This document shows, piece by piece, positions 33,091 to 42,039 of a stretch of 64,000 nt of DNA (its first letter is position 1; every line of letters starts with the position of its first letter). Both the position numbers and the translations under genes were made by a program. The DNA lies in NCBI GenBank assembly GCA_049515655.1, contig JBEKTW010000001.1, positions 372,001 through 436,000 of the forward strand, written 5' to 3'. The DNA comes from JBEKTW01 sp049515655 (GTDB taxonomy: Bacteria; Bacteroidota; Ignavibacteria; UBA10030; SZUA-254). A model generated the notes under the pieces. The model did no database searches and was not told where the DNA came from. It saw only the letters and a list, made by a program, of their open reading frames with translations.

Positions 33091-33978
33091 TCAAGCCTTT
33101 GGGATCATGATGTAGTAATTACAATCGACCCAATCGCTCTTTCTCGCTCGTATCCACCGGTCAACGTCCGAAGCCGTTACAGACGCGTTCTCTTCGTTTG
33201 CTGTGTGCGTCTCATATCCGTATTTCCAAAAGAGCTCGAATGTTCGAGCGAAATACGGATTCAGACCGCCCGGATGGTGCTCGCTCAAGAAAATTTCAAC
33301 GAACCATAATGGCTTTGGTGACAGCTGTAGAAGTACTTGGGCTCCCGAAACGACAAAGTATTCCGCCCCCTCCACGTCAATTTTGATTAGCAGCTTTTTC
33401 CCCCTGAATCGCTTCCCGAGCACATTATCCAGTGTCGTAACCGGAATTGTCTGTTTGAACCTTGTGCTCAATCCTGCCCAATGCTCGATAAGTGAGGCAC
33501 CGGTTGTGGAGGCTGTATAGAACGGAGCTACGTCGACGTGTGAACCTAATCCCAGAGGAAATACTTCGACGTCCTTCCAGCCATTGAGCACGAGGTTCGT
33601 ATACAAATAGTTGAGATTACGATTGAGGGGCTCAAACGCAATGACCTGTTTTCCTGCCGCACGAGCGAGACATGTGTAAAAGCCGATGTTCGCGCCAGCA
33701 TCGATAAACACATCCACAGTGGTGAGATGATGTTGGATGACCTTGACCTCATCCAGTTCGAAGGATCCATCCAACATTGCCTTGTGATACATCGATCGAG
33801 TTGTGACCATTTGAAAGCCGTATGGCGTGCCCACGGGTGGTTGGCTCCTTGAGAAGTAGATTTCTAAGATATCATTGAAGTTGTTCCACTTGTTTCGAAA
33901 ACTTGTTCGAAGCGGGCGATAGGTTTTCACGAGTGTCTCAGATCGTTTTAGGAATGATCTCAATTTCTTAAACACGGT
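33091..33978 (-). CDS. FkbM family methyltransferase
   Basis: A class I SAM methyltransferase of about 295 residues, probably methylating a surface-polysaccharide sugar. It has VFIDAGANIGFYTCLA, VIAFEPLNRNLNYLYTNLVLNG and IKIDVEGAEYFVVSGA, the three core FkbM motifs. I chose the GTG at 33978, which overlaps the flippase stop by 11 bases (GTGTTTAA) and gives a normal start (FKKLRSFLKR); the frame runs on to 34068 inside the flippase gene, which is shadow. Coupled to the flippase. Confidence 0.88.
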   Translation of the reverse strand, partial: TVFKKLRSFLKRSETLVKTYRPLRTSFRNKWNNFNDILEIYFSRSQPPVGTPYGFQMVTTRSMYHKAMLDGSFELDEVKVIQHHLTTVDVFIDAGANIGFYTCLARAAGKQVIAFEPLNRNLNYLYTNLVLNGWKDVEVFPLGLGSHVDVAPFYTASTTGASLIEHWAGLSTRFKQTIPVTTLDNVLGKRFRGKKLLIKIDVEGAEYFVVSGAQVLLQLSPKPLWFVEIFLSEHHPGGLNPYFARTFELFWKYGYETHTANEENASVTASDVDRWIRARKSDWVDCNYYIMIPKA

Positions 33979-35479
33979 GCGCACTCGCCTTCGACAAGTA
34001 TGAAAATGCCATCCCTCGTATGCGCGGAGCTGCCAGAACCGCAGAGCACATTGCTGCGATGAAGACAATTCCTAATTGAGTGATTTGTGTGATGACGTGC
34101 GGAGAACTTGAAAACATCCATCGGCCTATCAGGGTGACAGCAATAACAGCCACAAGAACGAGGCCGGTGTCTTCGCCATACCAGCGCAACGCCTCGCCGC
34201 GGAGGAGGCGACGGTGGGTGAGCGGAACCCCAATCAGAACATAGATGAAGTTCAACGCAATCCACACCGATGCAGCGCCGATTGCTCCATAGTAAGTCGT
34301 CATCAAAAATATTGCCGGAACCATTGTCATGATGAAGAAAATGCTGATGCGCAAACCTATGCTCGTCCAGCCATACGCCAATTGAAGAGTGAATGGCAAA
34401 TACATCAGTCCGTTGAGCGCCGTCCCGACCACAAGAAGGCTCAGGATAGGTGAGGCGATGCTGGCGGCTTCCGGGCTCCGAGTCCATAGAAACATGATAT
34501 CGGACGAGAAGAGCGCGAGTATGGCTGCAAGCGGTAACACAAGGATGGCCATCAGTTGAGAACCAAAGTGGTACAGGCGTCTTAACTCTGCCTCGTCGTT
34601 CGTCGCTGCCAATGCCGAGAAACGTGGAAACAGGGCATTGAATAATGGAAGGATAAACAAATTCAATCCATTACTGACGAGATAGGCTAAGGTGTAGTAT
34701 CCAAAAAGCTTCAGAGTCAACATTTTGCTCAAAATAACTTTGTCAAGTTGATTCAGAATAATTCCTGAGATCATAATCCCGGTCATCCCTGTGGCAAAAC
34801 TCTTGATGCTGGCGAGCAACGTCCCGTCATATCTCGTGGAAGTGGAGGCAGCTGGAAGACACTGCCAGAGGAGTGTGCTAAACAACGTTACCTGGATGGC
34901 GCTCATAACCACTTGCCAAATAAAAAAATAGACGATGCTAGGAGAAATCAGCCACAAAATAAGTACGGCACCACCGCCAGTCAATGTACTGACTGCTACA
35001 CGAATGCTGTTCACGAGAACTAATCGCTGTAACCCCATCAGTCCACCTTGATAGAGACTGACCGGCCATTGTACCGCCGCGACGATTCCCATGACCATGA
35101 CAGCGTGTTGGACAGTACGAGGCGGGAGTGCGCTGGCCTTGATCCAGTGTTGGGCAATAAATGGTGCTGCAGCACAAACTGCTATTCCGATCGTTATCCC
35201 GATGGCCCAATAGATTATTTCCAACGTGCGAACAAAATTTCTCATCTCCGCGGATTTTTCAGGTGCCGTTGAGAACCGAGCCAATTCCCTCGTCATCGTG
35301 GAACTCAGTCCGAAATCCAGAACTTGAAGAATCCCTTGCAATACTGCACTGAAGCCGATAAGCCCGTATGCCTCAACTCCAAGGAACTTTATGTACAACG
35401 GGATGAATAAGAGTTGCATGACGGCAGCCCAACCTTGCCCGAACAGATTCGCGAGGATATTATTCCTCAAACGGTTCAT
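33968..35479 (-). CDS. Polysaccharide flippase (Wzx/MATE-like)
   Basis: An integral membrane protein of 503 residues with 12-14 hydrophobic segments, MVF/PST type: starts NNILANLFGQGWAAVMQLLFIPLYIKFLG, a hallmark of Wzx-like lipid-linked oligosaccharide flippases, and FGLSSTMTRELARFS in the loop. It should move undecaprenyl-linked glycan across the inner membrane for O-antigen or exopolysaccharide. First gene of the minus-strand block. The matching polymerase and ligase are not in this window. Confidence 0.9.
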   Translation of the reverse strand: MNRLRNNILANLFGQGWAAVMQLLFIPLYIKFLGVEAYGLIGFSAVLQGILQVLDFGLSSTMTRELARFSTAPEKSAEMRNFVRTLEIIYWAIGITIGIAVCAAAPFIAQHWIKASALPPRTVQHAVMVMGIVAAVQWPVSLYQGGLMGLQRLVLVNSIRVAVSTLTGGGAVLILWLISPSIVYFFIWQVVMSAIQVTLFSTLLWQCLPAASTSTRYDGTLLASIKSFATGMTGIMISGIILNQLDKVILSKMLTLKLFGYYTLAYLVSNGLNLFILPLFNALFPRFSALAATNDEAELRRLYHFGSQLMAILVLPLAAILALFSSDIMFLWTRSPEAASIASPILSLLVVGTALNGLMYLPFTLQLAYGWTSIGLRISIFFIMTMVPAIFLMTTYYGAIGAASVWIALNFIYVLIGVPLTHRRLLRGEALRWYGEDTGLVLVAVIAVTLIGRWMFSSSPHVITQITQLGIVFIAAMCSAVLAAPRIRGMAFSYLSKASAHRV

Positions 35480-35830
35480 CTATGATCCCGCGCCCGATCT
35501 GAGGGTGCCTCGGGCATTGTCAAAGTTTCTGAAGCGTAGTCACGGAATAGCATAACAGACGAAACTCTGCGGATATATCATTCGAGGATGCGCTCTTGTT
35601 TCAAGTGCACATCCCGTGCAGTCGATTTCCAATGCAACGTGGCCGGATGCGATATCACGGAGCGCGAGCGGATGAGAGACTCCGAACCTGGCATTCCAAA
35701 CCGAACGTGACGCAGAACAAAATTCCGCGCTACAGACTCGGGCCGAATCAGTTGCTGGTACAATACGTTTGCTCCCGGCGGTAGTGAAGCATGTGAAAGT
35801 CCGGCGATAGGTTGGGTATCTGTCATGATG
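35480..35830. other. Gap upstream of the flippase; only weak ORFs
   Basis: Two minus-strand frames overlap here (35540-35836 and 35578-35826, the latter beginning MTDTQPIAGLSH). Neither has a Shine-Dalgarno sequence or a recognisable domain. It could hold a decayed gene. Nothing else is seen. Confidence 0.4.
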
Positions 35831-35859
35831 TTGCAATAGTATACAAAAAGATTTAAATT
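35831..35859 (+). promoter_or_regulatory. Promoter of the GT9-DUF2064-nadD operon
   Basis: TTGCAA (35831-35836), 17 bp, TAAATT (35854-35859). It lies in an AT-rich stretch flanked by two GTATAC sequences; the first ATG is 40 bases downstream. Confidence 0.65.
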
Positions 35860-35898
35860 AAATCAACGTATACCTTTTCGGAGTCTTTTCCACAGAAA

Positions 35899-37029
35899 AT
35901 GGCAGCGATGAAGATACTTGTTGTGAAGCTTTGTTGTATAGGCGACGTCATATTCCTAACTCCCGCACTCCGTGCGTTGCGGCATTCATTTCCGTCGGCA
36001 GAGATTTCCTATCTTGCGACATCCTGGGTCAAGGATATCGTCGAGCAAGTTCCCTTCGTTGATCGCTGTATCCTCTTCGATGCCCCGTATCAGGAGCGCT
36101 CTTGGTTCTGGAAAGCAAGAGAAGCATTCAAACTGATCCTTCTTCTTCGGCGCAACCATTTTGACATCGTGGTCATTGGTCACCGCAACAGGTTCTTTGC
36201 GGCTATAGGTTGGCTGGCAGGAATTCCTACACGTGTCGGATTTGCGGAAGGATCTCAATGGCCTCTGACACATCCGGTGAGGTTTGATTCGGACAAGCTC
36301 GAGGTAAGCCGATACCTTGACCTGGTTGAATCGATCGGAACGATCCCCTCCAACGTGAGTACCGAAATTTGCCCTTTGCCCGATCAATGCCAAGTCGTTG
36401 CGCAAGACTTTTCGAACTGGGGAATTTCCAATGGCGACGTGGTAGTGGGAGTCTTTCCCGGTGGTGGGAAGAATCCCGGTACAATGATGACCATCAAGCG
36501 GTGGGACCCTACGTCTTATTCCGAATTGTGCACGAGGATTCTGCGGATTCCAGCAGTCAAGATTCTGCTCTTAGGAGGGGCCGATGAGCGGCCTCTGAAT
36601 GAGGAAATCAGGCAACGTGTGACTGAGAACGCTGAACGAATCATCAACGTTGCTGGTGCGGTTCCTATGCGAGCACTGCCGGCCCTCTGTGAACGATGCT
36701 CGGCTGTGATCGGTGGGGATACAGGCCCGGTACATCTCGCGGCGGCTGTGGGGACGGCTACCATCTTTCTGTTTGGTCCGTCGGATCCTCGATTGGTTGC
36801 TCCGAATCGACAAAATTCAGTATTTCTCTGGAAGCGCGTCTCCTGTAGCCCATGCTACACGCCAACAACTGTCAAGCAACGCACTTATTTTCGTGGAAAG
36901 ACATTTTATTGCTGGACCGGCACGCACGAATGTCTTGACGCACTTACAGTTGAAGATGTTTTCACTGCCTTTCTTGGCCTGATTGATCCGCGCCGGCCGA
37001 GAGCTGCGGCACAACAGAAAATCTCGTGA
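35899..37029 (+). CDS. Glycosyltransferase family 9 (heptosyltransferase-like)
   Basis: A GT9-family enzyme of 376 residues, the family of ADP-heptose:LPS heptosyltransferases. It begins MKILVVKLCCIGDVIFLTPALRAL and carries the IGGDTGPVHLAAAVG donor-site motif. The PSDPRLVAP segment and a Cys-rich stretch (CSPCY, WTGTHECLD) near the C-terminus follow the usual layout of lipopolysaccharide core enzymes. Two starts (35899 and MKIL at 35908) differ by three codons. Opposite strand to the polysaccharide block but likely part of the same surface programme. Confidence 0.9.
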   Translation: MAAMKILVVKLCCIGDVIFLTPALRALRHSFPSAEISYLATSWVKDIVEQVPFVDRCILFDAPYQERSWFWKAREAFKLILLLRRNHFDIVVIGHRNRFFAAIGWLAGIPTRVGFAEGSQWPLTHPVRFDSDKLEVSRYLDLVESIGTIPSNVSTEICPLPDQCQVVAQDFSNWGISNGDVVVGVFPGGGKNPGTMMTIKRWDPTSYSELCTRILRIPAVKILLLGGADERPLNEEIRQRVTENAERIINVAGAVPMRALPALCERCSAVIGGDTGPVHLAAAVGTATIFLFGPSDPRLVAPNRQNSVFLWKRVSCSPCYTPTTVKQRTYFRGKTFYCWTGTHECLDALTVEDVFTAFLGLIDPRRPRAAAQQKIS

Positions 37030-37160
37030 GCCCCAATGTGATCTTCGTTCTTGCATTTGTCGTGCTGCCTTTCTATTATTGCTATTGGTTTCTTCGCGGT
37101 TGGTTTTTACTTCAAGAATTTCGGAGCAATCATTTGAGATCTGAACATGGGAAACACTAG
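37026..37160 (+). CDS. Possible 44-residue single-span membrane peptide
   Basis: A GTG overlaps the stop of the GT9 gene (GTGA), and the frame encodes one strong hydrophobic segment (VIFVLAFVVLPFYYCYWFL) then a basic tail. It overlaps the start of the next gene by 14 bases. The overlap arrangement favours a real coupled gene, but it has no recognised family and could be chance. Confidence 0.35.
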   Translation: MSPNVIFVLAFVVLPFYYCYWFLRGWFLLQEFRSNHLRSEHGKH

Positions 37161-37860
37161 CGCAGTCATACTGTTTACTGAACCCGCGTCCTTTGCTGCC
37201 GGGCATGACGGTCAAGGTCTCATGGGCCTGCAGCAGAGCGACTGTGTGGCGTTATCCGGGTCGATGTTTGAGGATGTCGTGGAACGGGTGCTGGAACTCG
37301 GAGATACTGATGTTATAGTGTATCACGACGGAGTGGAATTCTCCGAAGACTTTGCCGCCAGGTTTCTGAAACGGGTTAGATGCCGGGAGGTGCAGGGAAA
37401 TACTCCGGCTGAGAAGGTTCGCAGCGCGTCGGAAAATGCCGTGGCAGACCATTACGAACGGTTCATCGTTCTCACCGAAAACCAACCGGTCCTCAGTAGG
37501 CATTTTTTCCGACACGTTCTTGACCAATTAACGTATGAAGATAATTGTGCGGTCATCGGTCCGACGTTCAACAAAACTTGGTATCTCCTTGGAATGAAAT
37601 CCGACCACAGCTCCTTGCTGGGGTCACTCCCCGGTGACTCGTTCTTGGAATCCGCTTCTCTCGTTCAGTGGCTCTGCTGCTCGGACGCAGTTCTTTTCCC
37701 CACACATCCGAGATATTCATTGAATTCTGCGGGCTACTTGGAACGACTCAGCAATGAGGTGAAGAGCCTGCAAGACAACGGTTCGGATTTCCCTCGCAGG
37801 ACGTTTGCGACGCTCAAGATGCTGGAGAAGAACCATAAGCTCATGCGGGGGACGCCATGA
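37147..37860 (+). CDS. DUF2064-like glycosyltransferase-fold protein
   Basis: 237 residues. The layout is that of the DUF2064 (TIGR04282/CofC-like) group: an ILFTEP N-terminal strand, a core with FIVLTENQPVLSRHFFRHVLDQL in the place of the usual acidic sugar-nucleotide motif, then VIGPTFNKTWYLLGMK where relatives have GPxxDGGYYLIG. The DGGY acidic residues are missing, so catalytic activity is doubtful. It ends in an ATGA overlap with nadD. Probably part of the GT9 operon. Confidence 0.65.
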   Translation: MGNTSAVILFTEPASFAAGHDGQGLMGLQQSDCVALSGSMFEDVVERVLELGDTDVIVYHDGVEFSEDFAARFLKRVRCREVQGNTPAEKVRSASENAVADHYERFIVLTENQPVLSRHFFRHVLDQLTYEDNCAVIGPTFNKTWYLLGMKSDHSSLLGSLPGDSFLESASLVQWLCCSDAVLFPTHPRYSLNSAGYLERLSNEVKSLQDNGSDFPRRTFATLKMLEKNHKLMRGTP

Positions 37861-38438
37861 ACATCGGGATTTATGGGGGTTCCTTCAACCCTCCGCATTT
37901 CGGACATCTCATCGTTCTGGAGAGCGTTCAGGACCAGCTGCGCTTCGACAAGGTTCTATTCATCCCGGCCGCGAGCCCACCCCACAAAAATGACCCAACG
38001 CTCGCACCCGCGGCCGAGCGGCTTGAGATGACGAGACTGGCAATCGAAGGCAATGCGGCGTTCCAGGCATCCGATATTGAAATCAGGCGAGATGGCAGGT
38101 CATACAGCATCGACACACTCGATTCCCTCGCGGCTGAGCATCCCGGCGACAAGTTTTCACTCATTATCGGTGCCGATAATTTTCTGGAGTTTGAGACTTG
38201 GAAATCGGCGCGGGAAATTCTCACGAAGGCAGAGGTTGTTGTCATGAATCGAGAGGGGTTTTCGGCCCACCCGGAGAAGAGCGAATTTGTCCGAATGGTT
38301 CGCTTTGTCCATGTACCGAACATCGGAATTTCCAGTACTGATATTCGTCGTCGTGTCAAGCTCGGTCGGTCGATTCGATATTTGGTGCCGCAATCGGTGG
38401 AGAACCATATCCGCCGAAAAGGGCTCTACAGAAATTGA
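37857..38438 (+). CDS. nadD: Nicotinate-nucleotide adenylyltransferase
   Basis: Adenylates nicotinate mononucleotide in NAD synthesis. The nucleotidyltransferase motif GSFNPPHFGHL is at residues 9-19 and ISSTDIRRRVK near the C-terminus. The length of 193 residues is normal. The start overlaps the previous stop (ATGA), so translation is coupled to the DUF2064-like gene. Confidence 0.96.
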   Translation: MNIGIYGGSFNPPHFGHLIVLESVQDQLRFDKVLFIPAASPPHKNDPTLAPAAERLEMTRLAIEGNAAFQASDIEIRRDGRSYSIDTLDSLAAEHPGDKFSLIIGADNFLEFETWKSAREILTKAEVVVMNREGFSAHPEKSEFVRMVRFVHVPNIGISSTDIRRRVKLGRSIRYLVPQSVENHIRRKGLYRN

Positions 38439-38439
38439 T

Positions 38440-38468
38440 TTGGTGGTTGGGAGATTTTTTCTTATGAT
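38440..38468 (+). promoter_or_regulatory. Promoter of the subtilase gene
   Basis: TTGGTG (38440-38445), 17 bp, TATGAT (38463-38468), about 38 bases before the subtilase ATG. It starts just after the nadD stop, so the subtilase can be transcribed on its own. Confidence 0.55.
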
Positions 38469-38505
38469 GTAGTAGAGGGGTAATACCAAAACAGAAAGGT
38501 CAATT

Positions 38506-41478
38506 ATGAAAATAAAATTCATCGTTCTTGTCGGCCTCGTCTCGTGCCTATACATGAACGACACTCGGGGGATGATGAAATCATCTGCAAAAGCAAAAGT
38601 TTCCCCCCGGAAGAACGTCCCGGCAGGCTTGATGAAATCCGGCGCGACCCGTCAGTATCTTCCTGGCCGGGTCATCGTCAAATTGAAGCCGAATAGGGGG
38701 CTGGCGAAAGCCACCCACTCTTTTGGTGTTGCGAGCCTGGACGAATTTGTCCAGCGGTATTCAGTGCAGTCGGTTTCGCAAGTTTTCGAAGGTCATAAAG
38801 CACCTGCGAATTCGGATGAGGTCGATCTGACAAGATTCTATGTGATGAAGTACTCTTCTCCGATGGATGCTTTTGTGGTGTGTAAGGAGCTCTCCCAACA
38901 TCCGGATGTAGAGTATGCCGAGCCGTGGTATATTTATGCAGTGGACGCATGCCCTACGAACGACTCCCTGCGGAGCCAGCAATGGGCTCTGACCAAGATG
39001 ATGATGGATAGCGCCTGGTGTATCTCAAGCGGTGATACCTCCGTCATCATTGGGATTATCGACACCGGTGTCCAGTGGGACCATCCGGACCTTGCCGCGA
39101 ACATATATATCAATCCGGGGGAGTATGGACCGGACGGGCACGGCGGTCGCAAGGAGAGTAACGGAATCGATGATGACGGCGACGGGTATGTCGATGATTG
39201 GCACGGCTGGGATTTTGGCGGTGCTGACACTCTCAATCCGATCCAAGACAATAATCCTGCCCCTACAGGATCGAACAATGGCCATGGCACTGAAACTGGC
39301 GGTGTCGCGTCAGCCGCAACGAATAACCACACCGGCATTGCCGGAGTCGGGTACAAATGCAAGATTCTCCCAGTGAAGACAACGTCGGACAACGATACCC
39401 GGGCGAATGGCCAGGCATATATCGTGTTCTGGCTTCAAGGGCTCGTCTACGCGGCCGACATGGGGGCCACGGTTGCCAATTGCAGCTTTGGAGGAGGAGG
39501 CGGTGCCTCGCAGGCCGAGCAGGAGATCATAAATTATGCGACGCAGAAAGGAACACTTGTCGTTGCAGCCGCGGGGAACGATGGCGTAATCGATCCTTCG
39601 TATCCCGCCGCGTATGATAATGTGATTTCTGCTGCGTCGACGAATTCCGCTGACCGTCTGTCAACCTCCTTCTCAAACTACGGCCCTACGGTTGATGTCT
39701 GCGCACCAGGAGAGGCGATCATGACGACGGTTTATCCGAACGGTTATGGTTCGGCCACGGGAACATCATTTTCAGCTCCGAATACCTCAGGAATAGCAGC
39801 GCTCGTGAAGTCGCTGCATCCCACATACACAGCCCTCCAGGTCGGTGAACAGGTGCGGATATCGTGCGACGACATCTATCCGCTCAACCCCGGATATGAG
39901 GATTATCTCGGTCGGGGAAGGGTCAATGCCGTGAATGCGCTCACCGTTTCCTCGCCGTCGGTTCGAATGAGTTCGTATACCATCAGTGATTCCGTGGGCG
40001 GGAACAACAATGGAATTCTGGAGCCCGGGGAAACCATCGCCATTTATGCAACCTTCACGAATTATCTTGCGGCGACGACTTCGAACGCCAAGGTGATGCT
40101 CATTTCAACAAACGATAATGCTCTTCACGTGATCGACACTGTTTTTACTATAGGAGCGCTCTCGACGTTAGGAACTGCGACGAATAATGCCTCGCCGTTC
40201 CGATTGAAGATCAACAGCGTGATCGGTGTTAATGCCCAGATCTATTTGAAATTGATTTTCCAGGACGGAAGCTACAGCGATTTCCAGTTCTTCCGGGTTC
40301 TAGTCAACCCGCTCTATGCGACCCATAATGTGAATAACGTGGTGTTCTCAGTTTCGAACTTCGGGTCGTTGGGATACTATGATTATGTTAACCAGTCGTC
40401 GTTTGGCGAAGGATTTCAGTATCCCGCGGGAACGCCATCAGCGTTGTATCATGCGACGTTGATGGTGGGCACCGACCCGAATCACGTGTCGGACAATGCC
40501 TACGGAGATTCTCTCGATAACGCAGTCGATTTTCGTGTCGCCGCCCGTGGAAATTTCGCCCTCTTGAAAGAACATTCAGCCGATCAGGTTTTCAAGTGTG
40601 CTTTCACGGATTCGGGTGTGACACCCTTGAGCAAACGGCTCGGTCTGTACGTCACTCAACGGTCTTATGCATACAAGAATTCCCCGGACGACGCGTATGT
40701 TACTGTCCGGTACGACATCCGGAACATCTCTCCCTCGGTCATTTCGAATGCTTACGTGGGAGTCTATGCCGATTGGGACGTCGTCGACGCCAGCACGAAC
40801 CTTATTGATTACGACGCGACCCGGAGGTTAGGCTATCAATGGGATCCGAACGGATCGGCGTACTATGGACTGTGTCTTGTTAATCCGACGACTGCGGCGT
40901 CATACCGGGCGGTTGACAACAGTTCGTACATCTACAACGGTTTCTCCGACCGGAACAAATATCTTTTCATGTCGCAGGGATTTGGAGTAACCTCAGATGC
41001 CACGGCGGGCGACTGGTCCATGGTCTTGAGCGCAGGGCCATTTACCATCAACAGTGGTGACAGCGTAACTGTCGGTTATGCTTTCATCGGAGGAGATGAC
41101 CTGGCGGGCCTTCAAGCGCATGCCGATGCTGCCATTGCGAAATGGCAGATGATCATGGGAGTCAATAAGGACGGACGCAACGGGATTCCCATCACGTATG
41201 CGCTCGGTCAGAATTATCCCAACCCGTTCAATCCGACGACGGAAATCACCTACGACCTTCCGAGTGTGAGCAGGGTATCGCTGACGGTGTTTGACGTTCT
41301 TGGACGAGAAGTGGCGACCCTCGTGAATGGTGAGCAGCCGGCTGGCAGTTATCGTGTCCCGTTCAACGCCTCTCGCCTCTCGAGCGGCGTGTATTTTTAT
41401 CGCCTGACGGCCGACGCAGTTTCCTCAAGCCCTCAGCAATCGTACACGAATGTGAAGAAACTGCTACTCGTACGATAG
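38506..41478 (+). CDS. Secreted subtilisin-like protease with T9SS sorting domain
   Basis: A 990-residue extracellular protease. N-terminal signal (KFIVLVGLVSCLYM), an I9-like propeptide (PGRVIVKLKPN, about 50-145), then the S8 catalytic domain: Asp186 in IIDTGVQWDHPD, His260 in NGHGTETGG, Ser421 in GTSFSAPN, complete triad. A Ca-binding-like loop ESNGIDDDGDGYVDD sits between Asp and His. Beta-rich spacer domains follow, then a type A T9SS C-terminal domain with GQNYPNPFNPTTEITYDLP and FDVLGREVATLVNG, which targets the protein through the outer membrane. A terminator follows at 41501. Likely cell-surface or released. Confidence 0.95.
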   Translation: MKIKFIVLVGLVSCLYMNDTRGMMKSSAKAKVSPRKNVPAGLMKSGATRQYLPGRVIVKLKPNRGLAKATHSFGVASLDEFVQRYSVQSVSQVFEGHKAPANSDEVDLTRFYVMKYSSPMDAFVVCKELSQHPDVEYAEPWYIYAVDACPTNDSLRSQQWALTKMMMDSAWCISSGDTSVIIGIIDTGVQWDHPDLAANIYINPGEYGPDGHGGRKESNGIDDDGDGYVDDWHGWDFGGADTLNPIQDNNPAPTGSNNGHGTETGGVASAATNNHTGIAGVGYKCKILPVKTTSDNDTRANGQAYIVFWLQGLVYAADMGATVANCSFGGGGGASQAEQEIINYATQKGTLVVAAAGNDGVIDPSYPAAYDNVISAASTNSADRLSTSFSNYGPTVDVCAPGEAIMTTVYPNGYGSATGTSFSAPNTSGIAALVKSLHPTYTALQVGEQVRISCDDIYPLNPGYEDYLGRGRVNAVNALTVSSPSVRMSSYTISDSVGGNNNGILEPGETIAIYATFTNYLAATTSNAKVMLISTNDNALHVIDTVFTIGALSTLGTATNNASPFRLKINSVIGVNAQIYLKLIFQDGSYSDFQFFRVLVNPLYATHNVNNVVFSVSNFGSLGYYDYVNQSSFGEGFQYPAGTPSALYHATLMVGTDPNHVSDNAYGDSLDNAVDFRVAARGNFALLKEHSADQVFKCAFTDSGVTPLSKRLGLYVTQRSYAYKNSPDDAYVTVRYDIRNISPSVISNAYVGVYADWDVVDASTNLIDYDATRRLGYQWDPNGSAYYGLCLVNPTTAASYRAVDNSSYIYNGFSDRNKYLFMSQGFGVTSDATAGDWSMVLSAGPFTINSGDSVTVGYAFIGGDDLAGLQAHADAAIAKWQMIMGVNKDGRNGIPITYALGQNYPNPFNPTTEITYDLPSVSRVSLTVFDVLGREVATLVNGEQPAGSYRVPFNASRLSSGVYFYRLTADAVSSSPQQSYTNVKKLLLVR

Positions 41479-41500
41479 TCTGCTGAAAGCTTCGTCACAG

Positions 41501-41530
41501 GCTCCGCCGGGAAACCGTCGGAGCTTTTTT
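41501..41530 (+). terminator. Intrinsic terminator of the subtilase gene
   Basis: Stem GCTCCGCCGG (41501-41510) with CCGTCGGAGC (41515-41524), one mismatch, GAAA tetraloop, followed by six T. Confidence 0.85.
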
Positions 41531-41625
41531 GTTGTTCTGCCACGGGACTATGCGCCTTTCATTCTCGCGTTAGACGGTCACCTGAGTTGAATTCGGGCGC
41601 GTGCGGGGGCATCAGAAGGAGAGTC

Positions 41626-41654
41626 TTGTTTTCCTTATCAAACTTTTGTAAATT
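41626..41654 (+). promoter_or_regulatory. Promoter upstream of tRNA-Arg
   Basis: TTGTTT (41626-41631), 17 bp, TAAATT (41649-41654). The tRNA begins 212 bases downstream, so the transcript would have an unassigned leader (41661-41865) with no ORF or known RNA that I recognise. Confidence 0.5.
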
Positions 41655-41865
41655 ACTTTCCGGCGCTGAAGCACCGCCGTAGTGGGAGCGTGAGTTTCTT
41701 GACCGACAGACGAATGTGGGTGCCGGTTGGAACGATCAATAGCATGCGTTTGCTGAGGGTCCTTTCATCTCGCGTGGTTGCAGGAGTGCCCTGGCTGGCG
41801 ACTCACCGGCGATTGGCGGGTCAGACTTGGCGGGATGAAGCACGGTGAGAAAATTGACCGAGCAA

Positions 41866-41940
41866 GCCCCCGTAGCTCAGTATGGATAGAGCAGCAGTTT
41901 CCTAAACTGCGTGTCGGCGGTTCGACTCCGCCCGGGGGTA
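41866..41940 (+). tRNA. tRNA-Arg (anticodon CCT)
   Basis: A full cloverleaf: acceptor GCCCCCG/CGGGGGT (one G-T pair), D-arm GCTC/GAGC, anticodon arm GCAGT-TTCCTAA-ACTGC with anticodon CCT (reads AGG), T-arm GGCGG-TTCGACT-CCGCC, discriminator A. CCA is not encoded. Confidence 0.95.
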
Positions 41941-42039
41941 CAAGAGTGATTTCGAATTGCGAATTGCCAAAGTTCAAATGATACTCTGGGTTATTTTCAG
42001 AATGTGTAGTTGCCGATAATGCCAATCATCCCACGTTAA

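Noticed and set aside
35540..35836. Two overlapping minus-strand frames before the flippase
   Set aside because: No Shine-Dalgarno sequence or domain; kept only as a remark on the gap.
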